Origin: Galaxea fascicularis
Lineage: Eukaryota; Cnidaria; Anthozoa; Scleractinia; Euphylliidae
Direction: 5' to 3'
DNA: 64,000 bases
NCBI GenBank assembly: GCA_948470475.1
Contig: OX419342.1
Span: forward strand, 12,464,131-12,528,130
The position numbers and the translations under genes were made by a program. Shown in pieces: positions 35,340-47,407 of the stretch. How positions within the stretch are numbered: position 1 is the first letter of the stretch; every line of letters starts with the position of its first letter. Below the pieces are notes generated by a model that saw only the letters and a program-made list of their open reading frames with translations, did not search any database and was not told the DNA's origin.

Positions 35340-36055
35340 TATTGGCATGCATCCAAAACTACTGTTTTGGAAGTGGTCCCCATAAGTAGCCAAAACTGAG
35401 CTATTGGTATGGCCCCATAAGAGCGAGTCTACCAAAAAAATTGCATTGCAAACATTGAAAGAAAAAGAGTAACAAGCAACCAAGTACTTTTTGGATACCT
35501 GCTGCGGAAGAGGCATTACTCAGTAAGGGGGTGTGAAAATATAGACTACCCAGAACTGCGTCCTGGGACGTGGTCCCCGCAAGTAGCCAAAATTGAGTTC
35601 CAAGCGTGTCCCCATAATAGCGACTCCACAAAAGAAAAATGACGATTTCCGAAACTCAGCTATTGGTATAGTCCCATAACTGACGAGTCTACCAACATAT
35701 TTAAAGAAAAAAGAGTAACAAACAACTAAGTAGTTTTTGGATACCTGCTGCGGAAGAGGCATTCCTCGCAAAAAGGGGTGTGAAAACATTGACTCCATAA
35801 GCAACAAGGGGCGCGTACCCAGAACTACTTCCTGGGACGTGGGCCTCGCAAGTAGCCAAAACTAAGTTCAAAGGATGTCCCCATAATAGTGACCCCACAA
35901 AAAAAAATGACATTTTCCAAATTCCAAACAAATGTATGAAGAGGGATAGGAGAAAGCAACCAAACTACCACTGTATTTTTTCGATACCTGCTACAGAAGA
36001 AGTAGTCCTCACTAGACGGGTATGGAAACATGGACCCCACGAGTAGCCAGGGGCG
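35340..36055. repeat. Imperfect tandem array, units about 240-260 bp
   Basis: Three and a half copies share GATACCTGCTGCGGAAGAGG (about 35496, 35740 and, changed, 35986), TCCTGGGACGTGG and AAGTAGCCAAAA(C/T)TGAGTT blocks. Minus-strand ORFs called here repeat each other and follow the array. It leads directly into the minisatellite at 36056. Confidence 0.7.
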
Positions 36056-36450
36056 AGTATGCGTGTGTACACCTATGTACACCAGTGTATGCCCGTGTAC
36101 ACTAGTGTATGGACATGTATGCCCGTTTATGCCCATGTATTACCGTGTACGCCTATGTACACCAGTGTATGCCCATGCATGCCCGTGTATGCCCATGTAT
36201 TGCCATGTATTGCCGTGTACGCCCATGTACACCATTTATGCCCGTGCATGCCCGTGTATGCCCATGTATTGCCGTGTACACCTGTGTACACCAGTGTATG
36301 CCCATGTATGCCCGTGTACACTAGTGTACGCCTATGTACACCAGTGTATGTCCATGCATGCCCGTGTATGCCATGTAGTATCGTGTACCCTTATGTACAC
36401 CAGTGTATGCCCGTGTAGGCCCGTGTACACTAATGTATGGCCATGCATGG
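36056..36450. repeat. Minisatellite of TGTATGCCC/TGTACACCAG units
   Basis: Degenerate units of about 14-16 bp, such as CCCGTGTATGCCCATGTAT and GTGTACACCAGTGTATG, run for about 400 bp. All three forward frames stay open (Cys-, Pro-, Val- and Tyr-rich), which is a result of the repeat and not evidence of a protein. It ends about 115 bp before the intact reverse transcriptase ORF. Confidence 0.85.
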
Positions 36451-36564
36451 TCATATATAAGACTATACATAGTTTCGCTTATTAAGGCACGTTAAACCAC
36501 TATACATAGACTATAGACTGAGAAAGACGTTACTATCAGACGCTTAGATCGAGAACGGTTTTGG

Positions 36565-38901
36565 ATGTTAGAGCTCGCCACTATATATCCTTACGGACTT
36601 AATGATCGATTACAACACGTAGGGAACATTTCCAATTCAAACGTTCGCTCGAACACCAATGTGTTTAATCTTTTTAATCGCCATAGACGTCGTAAACGAA
36701 GCCATGGACGACGACGGAACTCTAGACGTAACGGAGAGATCACCCTGGAACTACTTCAAACTTTGTACAACAATGGTCGTGGTGGTCTACATCGACTACT
36801 TACAACTCTACATAGCACTCGTTTACCCAATTTACATAAATTGTATAATGAATGCCAAGAACTTAGAACTGCCCATCGGGATCAACGTTTCAGAAGTATT
36901 GTTCTCGACGTTTGCAGTAAAAGGCTATTTCTCCCGGTACGCACCGGTTGTACCTCCAACACTAAACCAAAAAGGCGTTTTATCAAGATCTATTTCCACA
37001 ACAAAGGGATTGATAAAGTAAATTTAACAAACATTTTTCATAACAAATTAGTTAAATCTAAAGTACCCATATATTTTCAGGAACAAGATCCACCACTAAT
37101 AAGTTATCAATACACTCAAAACATTTCTAGGAGTGTATTTAATTACAATCAAACGCTGTACAACATCGATGTTAATAATTATAATACTTCATCCTCCTCA
37201 TGTGATTGTGCGTCTTCTCCCTTTCGTTATGAACCTCATGGCCACGTTATAACTGGTGATCTACGTCTTGTTAAAAACAGAAACCTTAGACGCCTCCTAT
37301 CGAAAGGTCCAAAATACAGAGAGCAGAATACAGTCGATTGGAAGCTTAACGAGAAGATTTTAACGAAGGCAGTAGATGATTACAGCAAGAAATGGAGTAA
37401 AATTGAAGGTTATCGCATGTCGGCTCTAGAAGAATGGTCAGAGACAGTAAAACTAATCATTAAGAACCGAATTAACAACTTACAACGTCGCCGATTTCGT
37501 GTAAAACCAAAAATCCTAGAAGATAGACACGTTAGGGCATATTTAAATGAGCTACATGAAAAGTACGTTTTAGTTCCTGCTGATAAAGCTGGAAATAATA
37601 TAATTTTTGTTTGTAAGTATTACTACATACAAACCCTGATGAAAGAACTCGGAATCGAAACGAGTAGTACTATTAATTCTACATATGAAGCTCAGGACAT
37701 CACAGCTGATGAGGTTATCCGGAACCACGCTACAGCCCTGGACGACCTATTCGACATCACATTGCATCAGAAAGAAAAAAGTTTGCCTCAAATGTACTGG
37801 ATACCCAAGCTCCACAAAACACCATATAAAGCACGCTCTATAGCTGGTTCGAGGACATGTACCACCACTAAGCTCTCAAAATTAATAACAACTTGCCTTA
37901 AACTAGTTAAAAGCCGTTGTATTGCTTACTGTAAAACTGTTCGGGACAGAACAGGTGTTAACAGCATGTGGATTATCAACAACTCATTGGATGTACTTCG
38001 CACGCTGGAGGAAAAACAACTTTCGCTAAATAAGGTAAGTACTTGGGATTTTTCAACGCTGTACACAAGTTTGCCACATGCCAAACTCAAACTTCAACTG
38101 CATGATCTACTGGAAAGAGTTTTTACCACCAGAGGAAAGAGCTTCATTGTCACCAATAACTATCACACCTTCTGGACGAATGATAAGAAGTCTACGAAAT
38201 ACACTTACTTTTCTTGCAGAGAACTTTGCCTTGCCGTTGACTTTCTTATCGACAATATCTACGTCCGCTTCGGAAACTCAGTTTTTCGGCAAGTTATTGG
38301 TATACCAATGGGCACTAACAGTGCGCCTCTATTGGCTTACCTGTTTCTCCACACTTTCGAGTACGATTTCATGCTTAAAACTATGAAAGAAGACATGCCA
38401 AAAGCTGTTGAATTTAGCAATACCTTTCGTTACATCGACGATCTATTTAGCGTCAACAACGACAACTTCGGAAATTCCATTCGTGAAATTTATCCGTCGG
38501 AGCTGGAACTCAAGGACACTACCCTCAATTCAACAGAGGTGTGTTATTTGGACACAAGAATCAGTCATGGAGACAGCAGCGCGCCTTTTCACATCGGCGT
38601 ATACGACAAAAGAGAAGACTTCGACTTCCGGATTGTTAATTTTCCTTTCATGGACAGTAACATCCCTGCCCGTCCGGCGTATGGTGTTTACCTATCTCAA
38701 TTGGTGAGATATGCTAGGATTTGTACATCCAAGTTGGACTTTTTGCGCAGACTACGTAGCCTATCCTCCCGTCTTCAAAAACAAGGCTTCAAATCTACGC
38801 TACTCGTCAAATCGACTAATAAATTCTTCAAACGTCATTGTGCAACAATGATAAAATATAACGTTACATCACGAGACTTAAGAACGGCACTTCGTGATTA
38901 A
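36565..38901 (+). CDS. Intact reverse transcriptase ORF, Penelope-like
   Basis: This is an uninterrupted 778-codon ORF (ATG 36565, stop TAA 38899-38901). The N-terminal part is basic ([19 protein letters not shown], about residues 39-57). A CDC...[10 protein letters not shown] motif lies near residues 214-236. The RT core has [43 protein letters not shown] (motif A), [20 protein letters not shown] (motif B), [12 protein letters not shown] (motif C, with Y-x-D-D as YIDD) and [16 protein letters not shown]. The RT order and the IPKLHK motif are Penelope-like. No GIY-YIG is seen in the ORF or just after it, so it may be an endonuclease-lacking type. It is intact, so it could be recently active. 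It is a separate element from the decayed one upstream. Subclade assignment is inference. Confidence 0.85.
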   Translation: MLELATIYPYGLNDRLQHVGNISNSNVRSNTNVFNLFNRHRRRKRSHGRRRNSRRNGEITLELLQTLYNNGRGGLHRLLTTLHSTRLPNLHKLYNECQELRTAHRDQRFRSIVLDVCSKRLFLPVRTGCTSNTKPKRRFIKIYFHNKGIDKVNLTNIFHNKLVKSKVPIYFQEQDPPLISYQYTQNISRSVFNYNQTLYNIDVNNYNTSSSSCDCASSPFRYEPHGHVITGDLRLVKNRNLRRLLSKGPKYREQNTVDWKLNEKILTKAVDDYSKKWSKIEGYRMSALEEWSETVKLIIKNRINNLQRRRFRVKPKILEDRHVRAYLNELHEKYVLVPADKAGNNIIFVCKYYYIQTLMKELGIETSSTINSTYEAQDITADEVIRNHATALDDLFDITLHQKEKSLPQMYWIPKLHKTPYKARSIAGSRTCTTTKLSKLITTCLKLVKSRCIAYCKTVRDRTGVNSMWIINNSLDVLRTLEEKQLSLNKVSTWDFSTLYTSLPHAKLKLQLHDLLERVFTTRGKSFIVTNNYHTFWTNDKKSTKYTYFSCRELCLAVDFLIDNIYVRFGNSVFRQVIGIPMGTNSAPLLAYLFLHTFEYDFMLKTMKEDMPKAVEFSNTFRYIDDLFSVNNDNFGNSIREIYPSELELKDTTLNSTEVCYLDTRISHGDSSAPFHIGVYDKREDFDFRIVNFPFMDSNIPARPAYGVYLSQLVRYARICTSKLDFLRRLRSLSSRLQKQGFKSTLLVKSTNKFFKRHCATMIKYNVTSRDLRTALRD

Positions 38902-39310
38902 AAAGCATCGTAGCTCATCGATGTATCCTTTGCTTACTTGTAATTAATGTTTTATCTTCTTAGTTGGTGATGCAAGTTGCCAAATACACACTGCTTCTGA
39001 ATCCACTCACTGGATTTCGACGTGCGCTCGCGCTCTTTTTCTTGTGTGACTGATGCGCGTGCTTTTCGCTCATTCAGTTGGCACGTGTCCTTAGTTTGCA
39101 ATTTAACGGTTTACAGATCACATTTGTATTACGTTGTTTTCCTTATTAACATTTCTTGTCGGTAACTGTGCTCACATCGTGGGTGGCTCCACCTAAAATG
39201 TTCTACAATTGGTATAGGATTTGATGGAGCCGAAACCAATTGTGGAATTGCACGCATTTTAGGCATCCTACTGATGAACGGTTACGGCAAATAGATATCT
39301 ATAGGAGCCG
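38902..39310 (+). other. Likely 3' UTR of the intact retroelement
   Basis: Non-coding sequence after the RT stop includes CTACTGATGAACGGTTACGG and GGAGCCGCAAG, which resemble the short stem motifs seen near Penelope 3' ends. The end of the element cannot be placed and no target duplication was found. Confidence 0.35.
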
Positions 39311-39654
39311 CAAGTGAGATCGTGGTCTGTCCTCTTTGAATATGATAGTTACACCACGTATCTACGGAGCTCTCGATCTCTGCCGCAGGCCAGAAGAAAC
39401 GTGGGCTCTGGGGACGAGAATGCTTTAAAACCTATACCTGCCAAGTCTCACGCCTGCGGGTTGAAAACTTCCATCTCACGCCAACGACACCAATTTCTCA
39501 CGCCTGGTTGAAAAAATGACACACTTTCCAAAAGTATGTAGCTTCAAACCAGTGCACTTAACGAAAAGTCCATGAAGAACGAGTAGATGACGATGCTTTT
39601 ACCGAAATCTCTGATTTTTGAAGGAAAGACTCTGGAAACAAAGTCGTGTTTGGC

Positions 39655-39765
39655 GTTACGCATCCTGGGTTCTGAATTATTCGGAACGTCTTCCGAAAAT
39701 CTTCGGGCGTCTTCGTAAGTCTTCGGGAATCTTCGGAGATGGTCGTGTCGTCTTCGAATACCTGG
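39655..39765 (-). repeat. Small TCTTCG satellite, related to 23.7 kb core
   Basis: Units such as GTCTTCCGAAAATCTTCGGG recur here. On the minus strand they match the CCGAAGA units of the element at 23571-24086. This is probably a second, shorter copy of the same element family; no TIRs were identified here. Confidence 0.5.
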
Positions 39766-39839
39766 CACTCCCAAGATAAAAATTCAGAATAAGTTGGGAG
39801 GTATAAAAACCCTCTACCTCGGAATACAGCATCCATAAA

Positions 39840-41550
39840 GGCCGATGATATTTCGAAAAATGTAGGTTTGCACTTGATTCAATGGTGGCTGTGGCTCTGC
39901 AGCAATATAGTAAAAAATCTATATCATAATACAGAAATCCTTATAACTAGAGTCCTGGCATTGATATTAATTTATCTGTAAATGCCAAATTGAAATATAA
40001 GGAAAGAACTGTGAAACTCCGCTTTTAGGCTTGCCTAAATATATGTATTACTTAGTTTTTAAACATTTTTCCTAGTGGTAACATATATTTCAGACAAATA
40101 ATTTAGCCGTTAATTTATGGCTAAATTTTTGGTTTGTAAAAAAGTTTTACTTAACATTAATGAATTTTGATTAATACTGAATGAGTTGCTAAAAATTTCT
40201 AATGTTTGTAGAGAAAGTTTAATGCAAATTTTTCACTTATATATATACCTGGTATTTCAATTATTTCTAGATTCTTGGCTGAGAATGAAGACAGAAGATT
40301 TTAAAAGCTACTTGTGATGCTTAGTGTATGATTTGAAGAAAAGAAGACAATTTAGCGAATTGCTATGTAATTGAACTGCTGTAAATTAGTGCATGTCAAT
40401 GAAATTCAAGGTTTTTTTTTTGCATAATTTGCAAAAACTTACTGTTCATCAAATACTTACCAAACGGGCATCGGACAAATATGTGCGAATTATTTTGACA
40501 TCAGTTTTGACAGGAAATATCAAAATATGATGCCACAATTGATGATGTCATATCATGGTGTTGATTCCAAAATGATTTTCCTTGCATGCGAAGGAACACA
40601 TCAAGACGAGTTAAATGCTGCAAATTGTTTGTCCATACCACAAAAATTAGCCGAGATATGATTTTTTAAAGTTTGACACGAGTTTGCCCAGAAAAGAGGT
40701 GACCCCACTTGTAAAATATTCCCAAATTATGGTTGTTTTTAGGTACAACCATTTATCGTTATGTTGCAGATTGGTTTTGCTTCATGACAAGAGCAAATAA
40801 AATACAAAAGAACAAAATGAAATTCTTTTCTATCACTGATACTGCAACAAAACTGTTTTGGTGATGTCGTCAATATTTTCATCACTGATTTTGTTGTTCT
40901 AAAGTTGAAAACGAAAATTCCCAAATCATAAGATTTTTGGAAACACCAAACAACTATCTGGGAAAAAATGAAAAAATTTATATCAGGGGTTTGATATTTG
41001 AAGAAAAGTCTGGTTGGCTTTGTTTCTGGGGGGTCAGCAGTTTTTTCTTAAAACTGTCATAACTCAAGCAAGGAATGGTTTTTGGTATTGAACTCCTCTT
41101 GTCAAGTTTTTTCAAACAGCACATCTTTTTGCCTGAAATAAGAAACTTGATATCCAGGATATTTGTGACGTCATTATTTCAGGTTTTGTGTTGGTTACCA
41201 TGTAAAAACTATTGGGACAACAAGTCAAGCGTATATGCCAAGTCCGGTGAAGAAATGGGCAAAAGACCCAAAATTAGTCTAAATGACACATTTTAGGGCC
41301 ATTTGGCCCAACCGTATTTATCTGTGAGACTCGGAGAGTCATTTCATATCGAGAACAGTTAGTACATACACTGTAGTTCTAAACACAAAGTAAATTGCAT
41401 GTACTTCCGTAATTCAGGTCAGGCTGTGACTACACCTTGTTCCTGCTGCCTGCCGTTCATTACTGTCTGCAAATTCATGTGCATTCATATTTATTCATAC
41501 TCTTTGTAACCATTATAGATGCCTCATGACAAAATATAACAGATGAATAG
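39840..41550. other. AT-rich intergenic stretch, no gene supported
   Basis: Only short ORFs without recognisable features are present. I see no tRNA, repeat array or splice-bounded exon that I can support. Confidence 0.5.
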
Positions 41551-41556
41551 TTGCTA

Positions 41557-41986
41557 AAGGCTGGTTTTCACTAGTTTTAGAGTCAGAGTCATAATCAGAA
41601 GAGTAGAACATTAGGATCTACTGAAAAACGAAGTGATGGAGTCAGAAGTAGAAGGCTTTTCTACTTATGACTCCATCCCTTATGATCTAGTAAAAACTAG
41701 ACTGTTGGAGTTGCAAGAACTGGTTTGGTATCAAAATGTAATTGGAAAGTGAGAACAAGAATTGTGATTGGTTGGTTCTTCCACTTCTGTTTCTGACTCT
41801 GACAATCTAGTTTTCACTGGATCATAAGCAACAGAGCCATACGTGGAGTCAGCACAAAATGGAAACATTCTGATTCTTCCAACTCCTATTCTGTCGAGCT
41901 TATGACTCCGCTTTCGATTCCGATCTTTTCACTAGGTCATAAGCACTCTAATGCTTCCGACTCTGTCGCTAGTGCAAACCAGCCTT
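41557..41986. mobile_element. TIR element with AAGGCTGGTTTTCACTAG ends
   Basis: AAGGCTGGTTTTCACTAG at 41557 is mirrored by CTAGTGCAAACCAGCCTT ending at 41986. The inside is rich in (A)GAGTCAGA(G/A) motifs on both strands and partly palindromic. It is non-coding. Flanking bases do not give a clear target duplication. Confidence 0.65.
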
Positions 41987-42097
41987 AAGAGAAATGCAAG
42001 ACTTCCATAACAACATATAGAAGATTTAACATGAAGCCTAACTAGAGGTAGAACCGTCTCACCATAGATAAAAATTTTTCTTTGAATGCAACAATAT

Positions 42098-42910
42098 TTA
42101 CATCAATATGGATAAACAAGATAAGCAACCATCAACTTTGTACAGTTCAGAATTTTCAAGTTCAACCTTACGACCAGGAAATTGTTTGAATAAATCATAA
42201 CTACTAGGAATCTCAGAAGCTGGCAAATGAACCAGTGTATTATTTACAAACAGGCAATTTGCTGCCTTATCCTCAAGAACCATGAACTTCTTATACTGGT
42301 ATTTTGCTTTCTTCTGTATCTCGTTCCAAGCCGTTTTGGAGGCATCACTTCCTCCAACTGCAATGATATCACGCCCAACCATGGTCATCATGGACTTCAG
42401 ATGTAGTCGATCCTTCACTGTAATACCTGTCACGGGGTAATTTGGAAATGCTTTAGCTAAGCTGTCTAATCCTTGCTGGTTTGTCCTCCCGGAAAGTCCC
42501 ACGAGGAATTCTTTACCCGTAAAGAGTACGTCGCCACCGTCTAAAATCGCCGGTTCTTCCATTTCTTCCACAGTCAAACCCACATCCTGAAGCACTCTTT
42601 TCATCCTAGTAGACTCGCCGCGTCTGCTTGAATGACCTAGGCGGGCGACTAATGCGACCCCATCACAAACTACAGCAGCATCTTCAACAAACACACAATC
42701 CGGATAATCTTCGTCCGCAGGAAGCTCTATTACCTCCAATCCAAGATTTTTCAAGGTAGCAACATACTTTGCATGTTGCCTCACAGCTTTGTTATAGTCC
42801 ACGGTTCCCAACGAGTCATTTTGTCTTTGCGCCAAGGCAGGTAGTGACGAAGGTACTCCGCAGACTATGGCCTTGCTATATAGAAAATTCTCTAGTTTTT
42901 CGCTGCTCAT
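42098..42910 (-). CDS. DDAH1: Dimethylarginine dimethylaminohydrolase (DDAH), intronless
   Basis: This is a single-exon 270-codon ORF. The enzyme splits asymmetric dimethylarginine and monomethylarginine to citrulline and methylamine, and so relieves inhibition of nitric oxide synthase; it is cytosolic. Family features are the N-terminal PSSLP segment (residues 20-24), DCVFVEDAAVV (71-81, with the active-site acidic residues), LDGGDVLFTG (about 123-132), RLHLKS with the catalytic histidine, and VDGCLSC near the C-terminus with the nucleophile at C265. The length is close to human DDAH1 (285). The start is the only ATG preceding the conserved N-terminus. Lack of introns is unusual for the vertebrate gene; it may be a retrocopy or normal in this lineage. 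DDAH1 versus DDAH2 cannot be split with confidence in a cnidarian. Confidence 0.92.
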   Translation of the reverse strand: MSSEKLENFLYSKAIVCGVPSSLPALAQRQNDSLGTVDYNKAVRQHAKYVATLKNLGLEVIELPADEDYPDCVFVEDAAVVCDGVALVARLGHSSRRGESTRMKRVLQDVGLTVEEMEEPAILDGGDVLFTGKEFLVGLSGRTNQQGLDSLAKAFPNYPVTGITVKDRLHLKSMMTMVGRDIIAVGGSDASKTAWNEIQKKAKYQYKKFMVLEDKAANCLFVNNTLVHLPASEIPSSYDLFKQFPGRKVELENSELYKVDGCLSCLSILM

Positions 42911-43230
42911 TTTTCCCTCAGGTTCAACCAGTGAACAGTGATTTGTACCAGGAGTGCAAAGGGTTATGGGAGGAAAACCTTCCCTTTGTTCTGCGCATCA
43001 CGCGATCATTTTGCCACGCACCTCTGTTTCAAAGCGAGTCTTGGTGCTCAATCTTTAATATGCAAACCAATTTTCATTCACACACAAATTAAAATCATTT
43101 GCATATGAAAAGATGAGCACCAAGAGAGGCCCGAGGTGATTCGGAACAGAGATGTTTGTTAGTGAATGATGCATATGAAAGAAATCATATGTGCGGATAT
43201 GAAATCAAATGAAGAATGACCGTCGCAATG

Positions 43231-43362
43231 GTAAGTACCTGGTGTAGACACCCATATAGTGGTCCGGGCCATACAGTGGTCCGGGCAGTTACGTACACAT
43301 CCTTACCAATGTGTACGTAACCGCCCGGACCACTATATGGGTGCCTACACCAAGTAGTTACC
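43231..43362. mobile_element. Foldback element with GTAAGTACCTGGTGTAG ends
   Basis: GTAAGTACCTGGTGTAGACA at 43231 is mirrored by TGCCTACACCAAGTAGTTAC ending at 43362. Arms of about 60 bp include CACCCATATAGTGGTCCGGG and its complement. It lies between the DDAH start and the tRNA-like pair. It is non-coding. Confidence 0.7.
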
Positions 43363-43419
43363 GTTGCAGTTATGATCGCAATTTTTGCAATTGCATAAAG
43401 AAGCCTGAAAAAAATTCAG

Positions 43420-43490
43420 GACTTCAACGGGGCTTGAACCCGTGACCTCGCAATTCCGGTGCGCTGCTCTACCAACTGAGCTATGAAGCC
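43420..43490 (-). tRNA. tRNA-like unit (SINE head or tRNA pseudogene)
   Basis: On the minus strand it has acceptor pairing GGCTTCA with TGAAGTC, the D-arm TAGCTCAGTTGGTAGAGC, and a T-arm ACGGGTTCAAGCCCCGT. The anticodon stem is imperfect (one mismatch), and by position the anticodon would be GGA, but position 33 is C and not the near-universal T. The short variable loop does not fit a serine tRNA. Flanking CCTGAAAAAAATTCAGG is a small hairpin that could act as part of the SINE body. A working tRNA is unlikely. Confidence 0.5.
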
Positions 43491-43634
43491 ACTGACGTTG
43501 AGAGCAGGTCCATTTTGGTTCATATGTTCCCGTGAAAGATATGTAAGTGAATGATGCATATGAAAGAAATCATATGTGAACTGCGGATATGAAAATCAAC
43601 AAAAACCCAAAATTGACCTGCTCCCAATGTCAGT

Positions 43635-43705
43635 GGCTTCATAGCTCAGTTGGTAGAGCATCGCACCAGAATCTCGAGGTCCTGGGTTCGAGCCCCGTTG
43701 AAGTC
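43635..43705 (+). tRNA. tRNA-like unit, inverted partner
   Basis: It has the same acceptor and D-arm as the unit at 43420-43490, with T-arm GGGTTCGAGCCCC, but the anticodon stem is more damaged. It is followed by CCTGAATTTTTTCAGG, again a small hairpin. Together the two units form an inverted repeat with arms of about 140 bp around a 145-bp spacer. The flanking block GATGCATATGAAAGAAATCATATG occurs twice (about 43169 and 43553), so this is a repeated unit and not a lone gene. Confidence 0.5.
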
Positions 43706-43799
43706 CTGAATTTTTTCAGGTTTCTTTACACAATTGTGATCACAACTGCGACACTCATTCTTCATTTGATTTCAATATCTCAGTGATTTTCAACTTGGA

Positions 43800-43910
43800 A
43801 AACTTTAAATGAGGCCAGAAACTCGAGCTAACATATTAGAATCCCTGTACGGTGGTCAATTTACATTTATCAACTCTGTTGATAATACCAAAATCTTTGT
43901 GTACTACTTC

Positions 43911-43946
<36 letters not shown>

Positions 43947-45210
43947 TTCCCTTTATTTACATGTTTGCTGCATCACGCACATGAGGCACCATTAGCAAAT
44001 ATAAAAATGGAATGCCAAAGGTGACCAGAAAAGCCTTTAATATTGGAGAGGCCTAGAACCCAGTATCTTGCCATGGTAACAAAACCGTTAAGCTCTTATT
44101 GCGGAGCACATTCAGTAAAATTTTACTGCAAAGAAACAAACATTTCTGATAAAAATTGGCCAAGATATCTTTTTTCATCATATTTGATCAATTGTCTAAT
44201 TCGAATATTTTAAAAACTTGAATATCTCTGGAATTAAAAGAGATATTTGAAAAGGATAAACAGTGTTTTTCTTCTCATACAGACTACTTGTTTATGTTTT
44301 AAAATGGCTTAGATAGGTAAGAAGTAATTTTTGTCATAGTACCATTTTAAGCCCAGCTATCATTACTTTAAGATTGCGCAGCACTCACTGTCATATAGAA
44401 AAACCACGCAACCACCATTGCTGTTACTTTGGGATTTAGCATCACCAATTTCTTATTTTACGGGACTGTAACTTTAAGGTGTTCAGACAGCATTAACGCA
44501 CATTGAGACTTAATGTTACCTTTTCAAGCTTTGCACAAGAATAATTTATCACGCAAACAAAAAAAAAATCGCTCAGTGAACCTTATCAGAGGTGAGTTTA
44601 TCACCCAACCCCAGACGAGGGCAGTGTGGATAGTGCACGGCTTCGAATTATCTAGCCTAACCTCTTGTTGCTATAACTCTTAAAAGTTGATCAATTACAT
44701 ATGGTTGTTGTAAAATAACCCATTCTTTTATACATTTTACATCACATTTCCACAGATGAAAAAAAAATTAATTTATTTATCATTAACATAAAACATACAG
44801 AGCTGATTTCATTTTGAGAGAACACAATGGCCAATATTGGCTGATTAAATTGATATAACTATGCAGCATTTTTCAGGTATTTACAGCAATTTAACTTTAA
44901 AAATATTATACAAATAGTTGCCAATTCAGTTCTTCACTGTAACTGAAGGACCAAGAAATAGTTTTCCAGGAATGAAAATGGAATGAAAAGACTGATATCA
45001 AAACCTCTTCAAACAGACTTACACGTACCAAATCTGAATATAAAGCTGTGAACTCACTGTAAAATTTTGAAGACTACCGAATATGGAAAACTTGCACACG
45101 CAAAATGCAAAACTGCATTAAATTCCATCAGTCAAATGTCAGACTGATAGAGTCTAATTCCTAAAAAACAAGTAAAATGTTTCGTGTGGCATCCATGGTG
45201 TTATCACGTC
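43800..45210. other. Intergenic stretch 3' of DRAP1
   Basis: No ORF, RNA gene or clear repeat is supported. The part next to 45210 will hold the 3' UTR and polyadenylation site of the minus-strand DRAP1 gene; several AATAAA-like words are present on the minus strand, but none can be singled out. Confidence 0.4.
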
Positions 45211-47372
45211 TCATGAGTCATAGTCATCATCTTCATCATCTAAAGAGTTACTCACAATGCCTGGCATTTGGCTAAACACGGGGATGTTCACTGATGATGA
45301 TTCAGATCTGAGGGCAAAATACACATATTGTTACACAATTCAAATTCTTGGCATTCTTTCAGATTTCGTCTTGCGCGCAAGTATATGCTAAAAAGGGTTA
45401 CATAGCTCTAAGGGTACATTTTGTCACCTCACATCTCACTTTTGTCAACTTGTACATTGTACTTTATTTGTTACCTCAAGCTGAGGGATGTTTTAGAAGG
45501 CAAAAAATGCTTTTAATTAGTTCTGTTTGGAGTGAGCTGAGAGGCCTGCATCAAACTTTCAAGTCACTCAAAATTTGTCTAACACATATGCAATTAACTT
45601 ACTGTTCGCTATAATCTGTGTTGGGCCCTGTAAGTGTTACTGTTGGTATTGATGGTGGTAAAGATGTGCTGCTTGTACAGTTCACCATGGGATTTGCAAC
45701 ATTGTTATGATGATTGCTTGTTCCTTCCGATGATGAGTCTTCTTCCTAGCAGAAGATAAAGAGTAAGATACAGTATTTATATCAGTTTATTACATATTAC
45801 TGGGCACTGAGGTTTATCTCAGTCTGACAAAGACACTAAAAAAATTGACAACTGAAAAGTAATATGATTTCAGTTTGCTAGAGGCATTGCTGAAGATAAA
45901 GTACAAAAGACACTGAGGTGTCTTCTTGGCTTCCAAAAGACATGGAGAGACAAAAACACCTAAGACAATATTTCTTGAGATAATAACAACCTTAAATGGA
46001 CTCAACAGAGTTGCTGGCCCCAGACCCATCGGTGGGGTTCCATCACAACTAAAAACCTTCACAGACTATCTACAGTGTAGCTGTGATGTAGATAAATAAA
46101 AATAACAATAAACATTTATCTATACTGTGCAAATTAAACATAAGTTTTCAGAAGCATCTTACAAAGAAAGCTTTATAATACATAATTCTAAATTCTTGAC
46201 AACTCTCAAATCAAATCAAATGTTGGTTTTTGAAGAGAGGGGAAAACCGGAGTTCCCCAACCAAAATCCCCTTGGGGTAGAGAGCCAATATTAACCATGC
46301 TCCTCATCATCCAATAACAAGGCAATTTAGAGGCATTTGAATCAAATACAGTTCCTTTAAGGCCCTCTGAGAAAATTCAGAGCCTTGTTTGTTCAGTTTT
46401 TCCAGTAGAAAAAGTGAATACCAATTTACAGGCAAGTGCACAACTGTATAATGACCCACCTCAGATTCAAGCTCTTCATCAGATTCATCAGACACTGTGG
46501 CTGCCTGTGGTTTTCTCTTCTCAGGTTTCTTTCTCTCCTTGCTCTGTGTAGGGGGTTTTGGAGTTCTTTTTCTAAATATCATAAAGGGATAGTACCCCAC
46601 TTTAAGTAATGATTCATACCACCATATTACTCCCTTTCTCTTTCAAACACCCCTCACATCAAGTCCTCCACAAAACACAATCATCCAATGAAAGAATGAA
46701 AATAAAGAGAGGTATTTAGTCACAAGAAGTGTGTTTTTAGATGATTCAGTTTTGTTAAAAAAAATTACTGGTAAATTATTAAAGAATGATGTATTATTCA
46801 CCTTAACTGGGACACTAAGAAAAACACAAATGTTGGAACTGGGAAAACGATACAGTGAAAAGGTACTTCTGTTCAGGAGTTGAGTTTTTCCAAACTTTAC
46901 TTCTTAAAATTTGGCTGTTGGTTAAGAGATGGAAAGATATTTAACTTGTTTTCTAACACAAGTGAACAAAGTTCAAACATGTGCAAAACAGTTAACAACC
47001 CTGTACCCGAATACTTGTCTGATAAATTCGCCAGCATAAATACCACAGACATGATCTTCGGGGTGCCCAACATAATCTGTTTATTCCGCGGCCAAACACT
47101 GAGGCCCTCAAGAAGAGTTTTCATTATAGGGGTGCAGTAACATGGAACACTCGGTCAGTGGAGGCTAACTAGGCCACTACTTTAAATAGTTTTTACTCCA
47201 CTATTGTATATTAGAAATAACTTAACTAGATTTTTCAATAATATCCATAATTTTTAAGTCTTAGCTTTTAAGTAATAGGTAATAAATTTACAATGTATTA
47301 GGGTTAATGCACAGGGCTCTTTAGAAGACCACTTTTTAGTGATATGGATACCGTGGTTAAATAAAGTTGTTG

Positions 47373-47407
<35 letters not shown>

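Noticed and set aside
35307..36136. Overlapping minus-strand ORFs of 69 to 103 codons
   Set aside because: They repeat each other with the tandem array and have no independent support.
36030..36485. Cys-, Pro- and Tyr-rich ORFs in several frames, up to 151 codons
   Set aside because: All frames of the minisatellite are open and no start, domain or conserved pattern supports a protein.
43635..43705. Functional tRNA gene
   Set aside because: The anticodon stem is broken and the unit belongs to a repeated inverted pair; annotated as tRNA-like only.
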